NCBI RefSeq assembly: GCF_008642295.1
Contig: NZ_CP029190.1
Coordinates: 806,001-870,000 of the forward strand
DNA length: 64,000 nt
Reading direction: 5' to 3'
Origin: Streptomyces venezuelae
GTDB lineage: Bacteria > Actinomycetota > Actinomycetes > Streptomycetales > Streptomycetaceae
The notes under the pieces are model-generated. The model saw only the letters and a list, made by a program, of their open reading frames with translations. It was not told the DNA's origin and did not search any database. The translations under genes were made by a program, and so were the position numbers. Shown here piece after piece: positions 45,223 through 55,559 of this stretch; position 1 is the first letter of the stretch, and each line of letters starts with the position of its first letter.

Positions 45223-45870
45223 CTACGCGTCGCCGGGGAGGAGGCGTTGGCCCAGTTCGCGGAAGCTCCATTCGCCGCGGCGGCGGGTGAACAGCCACAC
45301 CAGGTCGTGGCGGTCCGGCCAGCCGGACGGCACGGAGGGCACCCGGTCCGCGCCCAGCGCGTGGATCAGCCGGGGGATGCCGGTGTGCTCCCAGCAGATC
45401 AGGACCGGCGCGGGGGCGGCCAGGGCGGCACGGGCCAGGGCCGCCTCCTTGCCGGCGGGGATCTCCGCGCGGACCGGCAGGCCCAGCGCCTCGGCCAGGC
45501 CGGCCACGGTCTGGCGGGACCGGGCGACCGGCCCGGCCGGGGCGAACACGGCGGCCGGCCGGGGCAGCACGGCCCCGCGGTCCGGTGCGAACAGCCGGGG
45601 CAGTTCCTCCGCGCGGCGGTGCCCGCGGCCGGCCAGCGATCCGGGGTCGTCGTTGCCTTCCTCGTCCTCGCCGGTGTCACCCGCGTACGGCTTCTCCGCG
45701 TGCCGGATCAGCATGATCAGGGTGTCCTTGACCTCTGCCTGCGGCGGACCGGCGGCCGGTCCGCGGGCGGGGTCCTCGGCGGAACAGCCGGCCAGGCCGG
45801 CCGCGAGCGGGGCGAGCGCGGCCAGCACGGTGCGGCGCCGGGGGCCGGCCGGGACGGATGCGTCTGCCAT
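45223..45870 (-). CDS. Histidine-phosphatase-family lipoprotein
   Basis: This encodes 215 residues. A twin-arginine-like signal (RRRTVLAALAPLAAGLAGC) ends at a lipobox cysteine, so the protein is a lipoprotein on the outer face of the membrane. The phosphoglycerate-mutase motif LIRHAEKP supplies the catalytic histidine; a second histidine lies in CWEHTGIP. The substrate is unknown. GTG 45879 is an alternative start. Confidence 0.8.
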   Translation of the reverse strand: MADASVPAGPRRRTVLAALAPLAAGLAGCSAEDPARGPAAGPPQAEVKDTLIMLIRHAEKPYAGDTGEDEEGNDDPGSLAGRGHRRAEELPRLFAPDRGAVLPRPAAVFAPAGPVARSRQTVAGLAEALGLPVRAEIPAGKEAALARAALAAPAPVLICWEHTGIPRLIHALGADRVPSVPSGWPDRHDLVWLFTRRRGEWSFRELGQRLLPGDA

Positions 45871-45933
45871 GCGCCTCACTGTCGCCCATGCCCGGGAGCC
45901 CCTCGGGGCGCGGCACGTCGTACGGGGTGCCGG

Positions 45934-47751
45934 TCAGCCGATCGGCGCACCCGGCCCGGCGTCCGGGCGCTCGTACGGGGAGGGGACCGGGTAGTACGCC
46001 TCCAGGAAGGCGGCCACGGCCCGCTGCTGCTCGGCCGGGGTCAGCTCGTCCCCGGCGTCGTCGGCCAGGCAGAAGGCATCGGCCCAGCGGTGGTGGACCA
46101 GGTCCGGGAGCCGGTGGATGTCGTCCTTCCAGCCGGTCCCGAAGTACTCGTGGGCGAGGTCGCCCTCGACGGCGCGGCCGGTGGCCAGGCCGAGGTGCAG
46201 GGCGAGTGTGACCGGGGCCAGGTCGGTGGCGCTGCGGAAGGCGGAGCGGCTGGTGGCGGCGAGCTGCTCGGGGAAGCGCTCCTCGGCGGCGGCGCAGAGG
46301 GAGCGGCTCAGCGGGTAGGGGGTGTGCGCCAGGATGCGGACGTACGTACGGCCTGCGGCTTCTTCCACGGCGTGCCGGGTGGCCTTCTGCGAGGCGGTGT
46401 AGACGTCGTCCTCGGCGCCCGCCGTGTCCGGCGGGATGGCCCGCCAGTCGTGGAACACCTTGGGCAGGCCGGAGGGGAGGTAGTAGCCGGCGGGCTGCTG
46501 GGGGCGGCCCACGAAGATGTCGTCGTTGAAGTAGAGGAAGTGCTCGGCCAGCCCGGGGATGCGGTGCAGCTGGGTTTCGATGGCGTGCGAGTTGAAGACG
46601 GGGAGGGCCGCCGGATCGGCGAAGAGCTCCTCGTGGCGCACCACCGTGAGGCCGGGGTGGTCGGTGACCAGCCAGTCGGGGGTGGGGTTGTCGGTGACCA
46701 GGAAGATCCGGCGGATCCAGGGCGCGTAGGCGGCGATGGCGCGCAGGCAGTAGCGCAGCTCGCCGCGGTCGCGGTAGCGGTGGTCGGCGTCGTCGAAGGG
46801 GGTGGCGCCGTCGGGGCCGTCCAGGGCGGCGCGGGCCTCAAGCCGACGCCGGTTCCATGCGGGGTCGGCGGCGTCCACCCAGGTGATCACGGCGTCGACG
46901 GGGAAGTCGACGTCGGCGGCAAAGCTGCGGGCGAAGGCGTCGACGACCGGGTAGTCGCGGTCTCCGACGCGGGTGGTGGCGGTGGCCTCCAGGGAGGGCA
47001 CCCACCAGCCGTAGGGGGTTTCACGGAGGGCGGCGATACCGCCGGTGCCGTCGCCGTCCGGGTCCCAGAACTCCAGCTCGCAGCCGTGGTCGGAGCCGTA
47101 GTGGAGGGTGCGGCCGGTGGTGACGACGGGCTGGTAGAGGCGGATGCCCTTGACGCGGACGCCTGCGGCGGGCGGCTCGTCGGTGGCTGTATCTGCTGTG
47201 TCTGCTGCGTCTGCTGCGTCTGCGGGCCGATTCTCGATCTCCGCGACCGCCTCCGGAAGGCGTTCCGCCAGGACGTTCCCGAGCTCCCCCTCGTCGCCGA
47301 GGAGCTGCGCGTACACCGGCAGGCCGGTGAACGCCTCGGCCCAGGCCTTGAGCGCCGGCTCCCGGTCTCCGGGGGCGACCGCGACCCGGTGCAGCAGGCC
47401 GCCGTCCGGTACCAGGCCGTAGGTCAGCCCGGCCGCCTCCAGGACCTCGGCGGCGGCGCGCAGGTTGCCGTCGCGGGCGGCGCCGGGCAGCAGGTCGTCG
47501 CGGATCCGGGCGAGCCGGCCGCGGTGGCGGACCACCCCGGGCAGCGCCTCCAGCAGCTCGTCCTCGCGGGTCTTCGGCGGCGCGGGCGCCGCCCCGGCGG
47601 CCGGGTCGGTCAGCCGTTCTCGCCGGTCGGCGCCGGGCTGGGACGGTACGGCGGACCGCAGGACGGCAATGGCTCCCGGGGTCCGGCTGAGCACCGCCCG
47701 CGCCACGCGACGGATCTTCTGCGGCAACGGAAGGCAGTTCTTGCCACGCAT
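45934..47751 (-). CDS. Stealth family sugar-phosphotransferase
   Basis: This encodes 605 residues. The Stealth CR1 motif is VDAVITWVDAADPAW, followed by RDRGELRYCLRAIAAYAPWI and LVTDNPTPDWL (CR2), and FNDDIFVG and the HDWRAI/CR3-CR4 region. Relatives transfer hexose-1-phosphate to polysaccharides, as in capsules of pathogens and human GNPTAB. About 270 residues precede CR1 in a variable domain. No capsule or wall-polysaccharide genes lie alongside. Confidence 0.85.
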   Translation of the reverse strand: MRGKNCLPLPQKIRRVARAVLSRTPGAIAVLRSAVPSQPGADRRERLTDPAAGAAPAPPKTREDELLEALPGVVRHRGRLARIRDDLLPGAARDGNLRAAAEVLEAAGLTYGLVPDGGLLHRVAVAPGDREPALKAWAEAFTGLPVYAQLLGDEGELGNVLAERLPEAVAEIENRPADAADAADTADTATDEPPAAGVRVKGIRLYQPVVTTGRTLHYGSDHGCELEFWDPDGDGTGGIAALRETPYGWWVPSLEATATTRVGDRDYPVVDAFARSFAADVDFPVDAVITWVDAADPAWNRRRLEARAALDGPDGATPFDDADHRYRDRGELRYCLRAIAAYAPWIRRIFLVTDNPTPDWLVTDHPGLTVVRHEELFADPAALPVFNSHAIETQLHRIPGLAEHFLYFNDDIFVGRPQQPAGYYLPSGLPKVFHDWRAIPPDTAGAEDDVYTASQKATRHAVEEAAGRTYVRILAHTPYPLSRSLCAAAEERFPEQLAATSRSAFRSATDLAPVTLALHLGLATGRAVEGDLAHEYFGTGWKDDIHRLPDLVHHRWADAFCLADDAGDELTPAEQQRAVAAFLEAYYPVPSPYERPDAGPGAPIG

Positions 47752-47877
47752 CGGTCACCTCGTGGGTATGTGCCGGTTGCAGGGCACCCGAGGTGACGGG
47801 ACCTGGCAGGGGCGGATGCCGGTGTTCACCCCCACCCTTCCTGCCATTCATGATCCATTCAAGGGGCGGTTGCCTCT

Positions 47878-48617
47878 TCAACCGCGTTTGCGCGCGGCGC
47901 GGAGCCATTCCCGGTTCATGGCGGCGATGGACGGCAGCGGGATGCCCTTCGGGCAGGCCGTGGCGCATTCGCCGGTGAGGGTGCAGCCGCCGAAGCCCTC
48001 GGCGTCCATGGTGGCCACCATGTCCAGCACCCGGGACTCGCGCTCGGGCGCGCCCTGCGGCAGTACGTTGAGGTGGTTGACCTTGGCGGAGGTGAACAGC
48101 ATCGCCGAGCCGTTCGGGCAGGCCGCCACACAGGCGCCGCAGCCTATGCACTCGGCGTGCTCGAAGGCCTGGTCTGCGTCGGCCTTGGGCACGGCGGTGG
48201 CGTGGGCCTCGGGGGCCGAGCCGGTCGGGGCGGTGATGTAGCCGCCGGCCTGGATGATCCGGTCGAAGGCCGTCCGGTCCACCACCAGGTCCTTGATCAC
48301 CGGGAAGGCGGATGCCCGCCAGGGCTCGACGTCGATGGTGTCGCCGTCGGCGAAGGAGCGCATGTGCAGCTGGCAGGTGGTGGTCCGCTCGGGGCCGTGG
48401 GCATCCCCGTTGATCACCAGGCTGCAGGCTCCGCAGATGCCCTCGCGGCAGTCGTGGTCGAAGGCGACCGGGTCCTCCCCGCGCAGGATGAGGTCCTCGT
48501 TGAGGGTGTCGAGCATCTCCAGGAAGGACATGTCGGCAGATATGTCCTCGACCTGGTAGGTGACCATGCTGCCGGGGGCGTCTGCGTCGGGCTGCCGCCA
48601 GACGCGCAGGTTGAGCT

Positions 48618-48621
<4 letters not shown>
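47878..48621 (-). CDS. sdhB: Succinate dehydrogenase iron-sulfur subunit
   Basis: This encodes 247 residues. The 2Fe-2S cysteines lie in [14 protein letters not shown], and the 4Fe-4S/3Fe-4S clusters in [12 protein letters not shown] and [12 protein letters not shown]. It passes electrons from the flavin to the quinone site. It is last in the operon and starts in ATGA overlap with sdhA. Confidence 0.95.
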
Positions 48622-50576
<1,955 letters not shown>

Positions 50577-50578
50577 GG

Positions 50579-51265
50579 TCAGTTCACCAGTCCGGTCATG
50601 ACGGCAATGGGTACGGAGACGAAGCCCGCGGTCAGGACGAGGGCCAGCAGGTTGGCCAGGGTCTTGAGCAGCTTGTCGCGGCGGGCGTTGCCGGCGCCGA
50701 GGGTCTGGGCTGCGCTCCAGAAGCCGTGCCGGACGTGCAGGCCCATGGCGACCATTGCGGTGAGGTAGATCGTGTTGCCGTACCAGGTGGAGAAGGAGGC
50801 GACCACGTTTTCGTACGGGTGGCCCTCCAGGGCGCGCTCGTTGACGGTGAGCGTGGTCAGGTCGAGGATGTGCCAGACGATGAAGAGCCCGAGGATCACC
50901 CCTCCCCAGCGCATGGTGCGGGTGGCGTAGCTCGCGCGGCGGCGCTTGTGGGCGTACTTCACCGGGCGGGCCTTGATGTCGCGGCGGCTGAGCTGGTACG
51001 CGGAGACGGCGTGGGCGGTCACGGCGGCGAGCAGGACCACGCGGGCGGTCCACAGTCCCCAGTGGCTGTGGAGGAAGGGCTCCCCCATGTGGCGCAGCCA
51101 GCGGCCGTAGGCGTTGAACTCGTCCGGTCCGAAGAAGATCTTCAGATTGCCGAGCATGTGCACGACCAGGTAGCCGAGCATGATCAGCCCGGACACCGCC
51201 ATCACGGTCTTCTTGCCGAGAGTGGAGTTCCAGAGGGAAGGAGGCGTTCGCGTTGCCAGAGCCAT
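50579..51265 (-). CDS. sdhC: Succinate dehydrogenase cytochrome b subunit (b558 type)
   Basis: This encodes 228 residues with about five transmembrane helices and several histidines fit for two haems ([39 protein letters not shown]). The single large anchor without sdhD marks a type B, menaquinone-linked enzyme like that of Bacillus. It is first in the operon sdhCAB and divergent from a LysR gene 94 bases away. Confidence 0.92.
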   Translation of the reverse strand: MALATRTPPSLWNSTLGKKTVMAVSGLIMLGYLVVHMLGNLKIFFGPDEFNAYGRWLRHMGEPFLHSHWGLWTARVVLLAAVTAHAVSAYQLSRRDIKARPVKYAHKRRRASYATRTMRWGGVILGLFIVWHILDLTTLTVNERALEGHPYENVVASFSTWYGNTIYLTAMVAMGLHVRHGFWSAAQTLGAGNARRDKLLKTLANLLALVLTAGFVSVPIAVMTGLVN

Positions 51266-51324
51266 GCCATCGACGGTACGGACGGAGGGCCCGAAAGGTC
51301 CAAGACATGATGATGGTGATGTTG

Positions 51325-51353
51325 ATAGGCAATGGCTATGCAGAATCTATGCT
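51325..51353 (+). promoter_or_regulatory. LysR-type binding site and promoter in the sdh/LysR gap
   Basis: ATAG-N7-CTAT (51325-51339) is a LysR-like dyad. CTATGC is repeated at 51336-51341 and 51347-51352. TATGCT (51348-51353) ends 6 bases before the LysR ATG, consistent with a leaderless transcript. Confidence 0.5.
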
Positions 51354-51359
51354 GGTGCC

Positions 51360-52253
51360 ATGCAGTTCCAGCAGCTGGTGTACTTCGTGGCCGTGGCCGA
51401 AACCCGCCATTTCACTCGCGCCGCCGAGCGGGTGCACGTGGCCCAGCCCTCCCTGTCGCAGCAGATCAGGGCGCTGGAGCGGGAGCTCGGCGCGGAGCTG
51501 TTCAGCCGGGCCCGCGGGAACATCCAGCTGACGGACGCCGGTGAGGCGCTGCTGCCGCTGGCCCGGCGGATCCTCGCGGACGCCGACACGGCGCGGCTCG
51601 AAGTACAGGAACTGGCGCAGTTGCAGCGCGGCCGGGTGCGGCTGGGGGCCACGCCGAGCCTGTGCACCGGGCTGCTGCCGGGGGTGCTGCGGGCCTACCA
51701 CTCCGCGCATCCGGGGATCCAGCTGCTGATCGAGGAGAGCGGCTCGCACGATCTGGTGCGGGAGCTCGCGCGGGGGGCGCTGGACCTGGCCCTGATCACC
51801 CTGCCGCTGCCCTCGGCCGCCCCCGCCCTGACCACCGTGGAACTGCTGACGGAGGACCTGGTGGTGATCTCCTCGGCCGAACTGCCGGCGCCGGGGGGCG
51901 GCGGTCCGCTGGGCATCGGGGACCTGCGGGACGAGCCGATGGTGATGTTCCGGCACGGCTACGACCTGCGGGAACTGACCGTGGCCGCCTGCCGGGCGGA
52001 GGGTTTCGAGCCGGTGTTCACGGTGGAGGGCGGCGAGATGGACGCGGTCCTGGGCTTTGTACGGGCCGGGCTCGGGCTCGCGGTGGTTCCGGCGATGGTT
52101 GCCGAGCACGCGGGGCCGGGGCTGCGGGTGACCTTGCTGGCCGCGTCACCGTTGCGGCGTACGATCGCGCTCGCGCACCGCACGGACGTGGGCCCGCCGC
52201 GTGCGGCGCGCGAACTGAAGCGGATGCTGCTGGCCGGGTCACGAAGCGGGTGA
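51360..52253 (+). CDS. LysR family transcriptional regulator
   Basis: This encodes 297 residues. The N-terminal helix-turn-helix is TRAAERVHVAQPSLSQQIRA, followed by a linker helix and a periplasmic-binding-like effector domain. It is divergent from sdhCAB and may control it, as LysR proteins usually regulate the gene across the shared promoter. The coinducer is unknown. No ribosome site is present; see the leaderless promoter. The 3' end overlaps the convergent hydrolase gene by 15 bases. Confidence 0.9.
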   Translation: MQFQQLVYFVAVAETRHFTRAAERVHVAQPSLSQQIRALERELGAELFSRARGNIQLTDAGEALLPLARRILADADTARLEVQELAQLQRGRVRLGATPSLCTGLLPGVLRAYHSAHPGIQLLIEESGSHDLVRELARGALDLALITLPLPSAAPALTTVELLTEDLVVISSAELPAPGGGGPLGIGDLRDEPMVMFRHGYDLRELTVAACRAEGFEPVFTVEGGEMDAVLGFVRAGLGLAVVPAMVAEHAGPGLRVTLLAASPLRRTIALAHRTDVGPPRAARELKRMLLAGSRSG

Positions 52254-53534
52254 CGGGGACGACGGCGGCGGGGTGCCCCGCTGGACGGCCGCCGGCAGGT
52301 TGTAGACGTGGTCCGGGGTGACGATCTGGGTGATCGCCTGTCCAAAGAGCGTGCTCGGCTCCTCCTGCTGCGGCCCGTACCCGATGTCGGTGTTGAGCAT
52401 CACCACCAGGGTGGCCTGCTCCTCGGGCAGGTGGATCGTGAGTGTCTGGTAGCCCGGCAGCGAGCCGTTGTGGCCGATCCAGCCCTGCACGTCGAAGATG
52501 CCCAGTCCGTATCCGGCACCGGGGATGACGGTGGGCGGAGTGGTGAGCCGCTGCTTCTGCATCTCGGGGCTGAGCATCCGCTTGCCGTCCGGGAAGACTC
52601 CGGTGGCCACGGTCTTCCCCCAGGTTCTCAGGTCGCGCAGGTCGGAGATCATGGCGCCGGCCGCCCAGCCCCAGGAGGGGTCCCAGTCGGTGGCGTTCTC
52701 GGTCTTCCCGGTGGCGGTCTGGTTGGTGTAGCCCTGGGCGTGCGGGGCCGGGAACTCCGCACCCTGCGGGAAGCTGGTACGGCTCATCCCGGCGGGGTTC
52801 AGGATGTGGTCGTGGATATAGGCGCCCAGGGGCTGACCGGAGATCTTCTCGACCACCAGGCCCAGCAGGATCAGGTTGGTGTTGGAGTAGTTGAACTCCG
52901 CGCCGGGTTCGAACAGGATCGGCTTGGGCGCGCCGAAGGCGTAGTCGAGCAGTTGCTGCGGGGTGTAAGAGCTCTGCGGATCGCTGGTCAGCGCCTTGTA
53001 GAAGGCCTCGGTCTGGGTGTAGCTGAGCAGTCCGCTGCGCATGCCCGCCAGTTGACGGAGGGTGACCCGGTCCCCGTTGGGGACGTCCGCGATGTACTTG
53101 CCGATGGGGTCGTCCAGGCCGACTTTGCCCTGCTCGGCGAGCTGGAGCAGGGCGGTCACGGTGAACATCTTGGTCTCGCTGCCGATCCGCTGGTAGATGT
53201 TCGTGGTCATCGGCGCGCCGGTGCTCTTGTCGGCCACGCCGAAGGCCTGTACGTACGCGCCCTTGCCGGGGGCCCAGAGCCCCACCACGACGCCGGGGAC
53301 CGCGGCTTTCTTCATCACGTCCCGGACCGCCGTGTCCAGCTTGGCCTTCACCGAGTCGTCGAGCACCGGGAAGTCGCCGGCGGGAGAGGGCTGCGCGGTG
53401 GCGGTCGGCTCCGGGGTGGGCTGCGCGAGGTACGCGCCGGCACCGGACACCGGTACGGCCAACAGCCCTGCCGCGGCGAGCCCCACGCACGCCGTGCGGC
53501 ACACCATGAGACGGCTCTTCTGCGAATACCTCAC
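52239..53534 (-). CDS. Secreted serine hydrolase, DD-carboxypeptidase / beta-lactamase family
   Basis: This encodes 431 residues. A signal peptide ends near residue 33 (VSGAGAYLA). The active-site motifs are SETK (nucleophile), YSN in FNYSNTNLI and HNG in WIGHNGSLPG, all as in class C penicillin-recognising enzymes. The resemblance to the R61 DD-peptidase of Streptomyces suggests a cell-wall carboxypeptidase, though esterases share the motifs. Between its start and the convergent TetR gene's stop lie 177 bases with repeated CCTTGCCGACTC-like units. Confidence 0.88.
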   Translation of the reverse strand: MRYSQKSRLMVCRTACVGLAAAGLLAVPVSGAGAYLAQPTPEPTATAQPSPAGDFPVLDDSVKAKLDTAVRDVMKKAAVPGVVVGLWAPGKGAYVQAFGVADKSTGAPMTTNIYQRIGSETKMFTVTALLQLAEQGKVGLDDPIGKYIADVPNGDRVTLRQLAGMRSGLLSYTQTEAFYKALTSDPQSSYTPQQLLDYAFGAPKPILFEPGAEFNYSNTNLILLGLVVEKISGQPLGAYIHDHILNPAGMSRTSFPQGAEFPAPHAQGYTNQTATGKTENATDWDPSWGWAAGAMISDLRDLRTWGKTVATGVFPDGKRMLSPEMQKQRLTTPPTVIPGAGYGLGIFDVQGWIGHNGSLPGYQTLTIHLPEEQATLVVMLNTDIGYGPQQEEPSTLFGQAITQIVTPDHVYNLPAAVQRGTPPPSSPSPAS

Positions 53535-53711
53535 GGCAGCCTCCTGCCAGACGAGGACGGCACCCCCGTATCAGGCTAGGTGCGGCTGCGCGCCCCCGCA
53601 CGGCGACCGGGTGAACGCCCCTCCCCGGCCCCCGCCCCGACACCCCTCCCCGAGACCCCTCGCCGACTCCCTTGCCGACTCCCTTGCCGACACCTCCTGC
53701 CGCCGCCCCGG

Positions 53712-54329
53712 TCAGAGCCCCTCGGCGAGCATCCCGAAGGCCCGGTCGGCATCGGCGACCGCCTCGGGGTGGCACTCGTCGGCGCTGCGGCCGACGGCTA
53801 TCCGGCGCCAGTTCTGCCGGCCGAGCTCCTGCCGGGTCGTCACCAGGTGGCAGGCCGCGAGCCGGGCGGCGAACGGGTCTCCGTACTCGGCTTCCAGGAC
53901 CTCGGCGAGGAGTTCGACCTCGCGATCGGTGTAGTGCGCGATGCGGGCGGCCAGGCCCGGCGAGGAGTAGACGAGGCGCTGGAAGGCGATGACGTCGGGA
54001 ACGTCGTTCAGACCGGTGATCGGATCGCGGTTGCCGAGGGCTTCGAGGAAGTGCCGGTGCAGGGCGCGGACGGGGGTGACGCCCTCGGGGCGGGCCCGGA
54101 CGATCCGGGCGGCTTCGTCCTGGTGGTCGGCGAACCGGTCCAGGACCAGGTCCTCCTTGGTGGGGAAGTAGCGGAAGAGGGTCGGCTTGGAGACCTCCGC
54201 CGCGGCGGCGACGTCCGCCACCGAGACGGCCTCGAAGCCGCGCTCGAGGAAGAGCTCGAGCGCGGTGGCTGCCAGATGCCGGCGGGTGCGCAGCTTCTTG
54301 GTCTCCCGCAGGCCGGGTGTGTTCTCCAT
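53712..54329 (-). CDS. TetR family transcriptional regulator
   Basis: This encodes 205 residues. The DNA-binding domain contains VSVADVAAAAEVSKPTLFRYFPTK near residues 35-58, preceded by the amphipathic helix of the family. It is divergent from a flavin monooxygenase that it probably represses. A TTAACC/TAGCCT promoter with 17-base spacing places transcription start at the ATG, indicating a leaderless message. Confidence 0.9.
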   Translation of the reverse strand: MENTPGLRETKKLRTRRHLAATALELFLERGFEAVSVADVAAAAEVSKPTLFRYFPTKEDLVLDRFADHQDEAARIVRARPEGVTPVRALHRHFLEALGNRDPITGLNDVPDVIAFQRLVYSSPGLAARIAHYTDREVELLAEVLEAEYGDPFAARLAACHLVTTRQELGRQNWRRIAVGRSADECHPEAVADADRAFGMLAEGL

Positions 54330-54336
54330 GCGTCCG

Positions 54337-54397
54337 AGGCTAGCACATCGACTTGACCGGGTTAATTTTCTTCCTCGGAAATTTTCGTTACCCGGTT
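54337..54397. promoter_or_regulatory. TetR promoter and paired operator half-sites
   Basis: On the minus strand TTAACC and TAGCCT (-10 at 54342-54337) are 17 bases apart. ACCGGGT (54356-54362) and its inverted copy ACCCGGT (54390-54396) flank an AT-rich 27-base spacer between the divergent genes, a plausible binding site for the TetR protein. Confidence 0.45.
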
Positions 54398-54468
54398 GCT
54401 TTTTTCGTTCGGAGGGGCTTTCCTTGAGTCATCGGGTGAGAGACGGGTTGAGAGACGAGGGGGAACTC

Positions 54469-55515
54469 ATGACGGACGTTCTGATCGTGGGCGCGGGTCC
54501 GACCGGCCTGACGCTCGGCTGCGAGCTGGCCCGGCGCGGCATCGGGGTGCGGATCGTCGACCAACGGGGCGCACCGCACGGGGAGTCGCGCGGCAAGACG
54601 CTCAACGCCGACGGACTGGCGGTGCTCGAGGACTTGGGCGTCGCGGCGCGCATCGAGGCCATCGGCCATCCGGACCTGGTCTTCCGCAAGTACTTCGACG
54701 GGGTGCATATCGCCGACACGGTGGTCGAGGGCACCCTGTTCATCGGCCAGTGGCAGATCGAGCAGGTGCTGCGCGAGCGGCTGGCCGGACTGGGCGTGGT
54801 GGTCGAGTACGACGCTCGGGTCACCGCGGTCACCCAGGACGAGGACGGGGTGACCGCGGCCTTCGCCGCCGGCCGGCCGGTGCGCGCCCGCCACCTGGCC
54901 GGCTGCGACGGCGGAGGCAGTTCGGTCCGCCGGCTGCTCGGGATCGGCTTCGAAGGGCACACCGACGGGGAACGGGCCATGGTGGTCGGCGATGTCCGGG
55001 CGCCGGGTCTGGACCGCGAGGTCTGGCACCAGTGGTTCACCTCGGACGGAGAGGCGATGATGCTCTGCCCGATCCCTCGGACGGACATCTTCCAGTTGCA
55101 GGCCTCACCGGAACGCGACACGGAGGGGCGCCCGTTGCCGCCCTCGGCGGCGGGATTCCAGCGCCTGTTCGAGCGGCATGCGCGGATGCCCGGCATCCGG
55201 CCGGCCGATCCGTCCTGGCTTTCGACCTGGCGGGTCAATGTCCGGATGGCCGAACGGATGCGCCGGGGGCGGGCCTTCCTGGCCGGCGATGCGGCACATG
55301 TCCATCCGATAGCGGGGGGCCTCGGCATGAACACCGGCATCCAGGACGCCGCGGCCCTGGCCCGTGCCTTGGGCGGGGAGACCGACCTCGAGGAGTACGA
55401 GGCGGCCCGGCTCCCGGCCGCCGCCCGGCTGCTGGCCGACAGCACCGGCCGGATGGAGCGGGTCCTGGAGGCGGTTCGCACCCCTGGCATCGGGACGGAG
55501 GCGGGGCTGGGATGA
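54469..55515 (+). CDS. FAD-dependent monooxygenase
   Basis: This encodes 348 residues of the p-hydroxybenzoate-hydroxylase-like family. Motifs are VLIVGAGPTGLTLGCELARR (FAD), the DG segment in LAGCDGGGSSVRRLLG, and FLAGDAAHVHPIAGGLGMN (GD motif). It is shorter than the 500-residue members that carry a thioredoxin-like C-terminus. Aromatic hydroxylation of antibiotics such as rifampicin or tetracyclines is one role of the family; the TetR neighbour suits an inducible detoxification gene, but that is inference. The ribosome site is GAGGGGGAA. Confidence 0.87.
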   Translation: MTDVLIVGAGPTGLTLGCELARRGIGVRIVDQRGAPHGESRGKTLNADGLAVLEDLGVAARIEAIGHPDLVFRKYFDGVHIADTVVEGTLFIGQWQIEQVLRERLAGLGVVVEYDARVTAVTQDEDGVTAAFAAGRPVRARHLAGCDGGGSSVRRLLGIGFEGHTDGERAMVVGDVRAPGLDREVWHQWFTSDGEAMMLCPIPRTDIFQLQASPERDTEGRPLPPSAAGFQRLFERHARMPGIRPADPSWLSTWRVNVRMAERMRRGRAFLAGDAAHVHPIAGGLGMNTGIQDAAALARALGGETDLEEYEAARLPAAARLLADSTGRMERVLEAVRTPGIGTEAGLG

Positions 55516-55559
55516 GCACACCGAGGACCGGCCGCGGGGTGACCGGACGGGCCGGGTGG

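Noticed and set aside
45160..47796. 878-codon plus-strand frame
   Set aside because: It is antisense to the histidine-phosphatase and Stealth genes, and is a Gly/Val/Gln-rich shadow without motifs.
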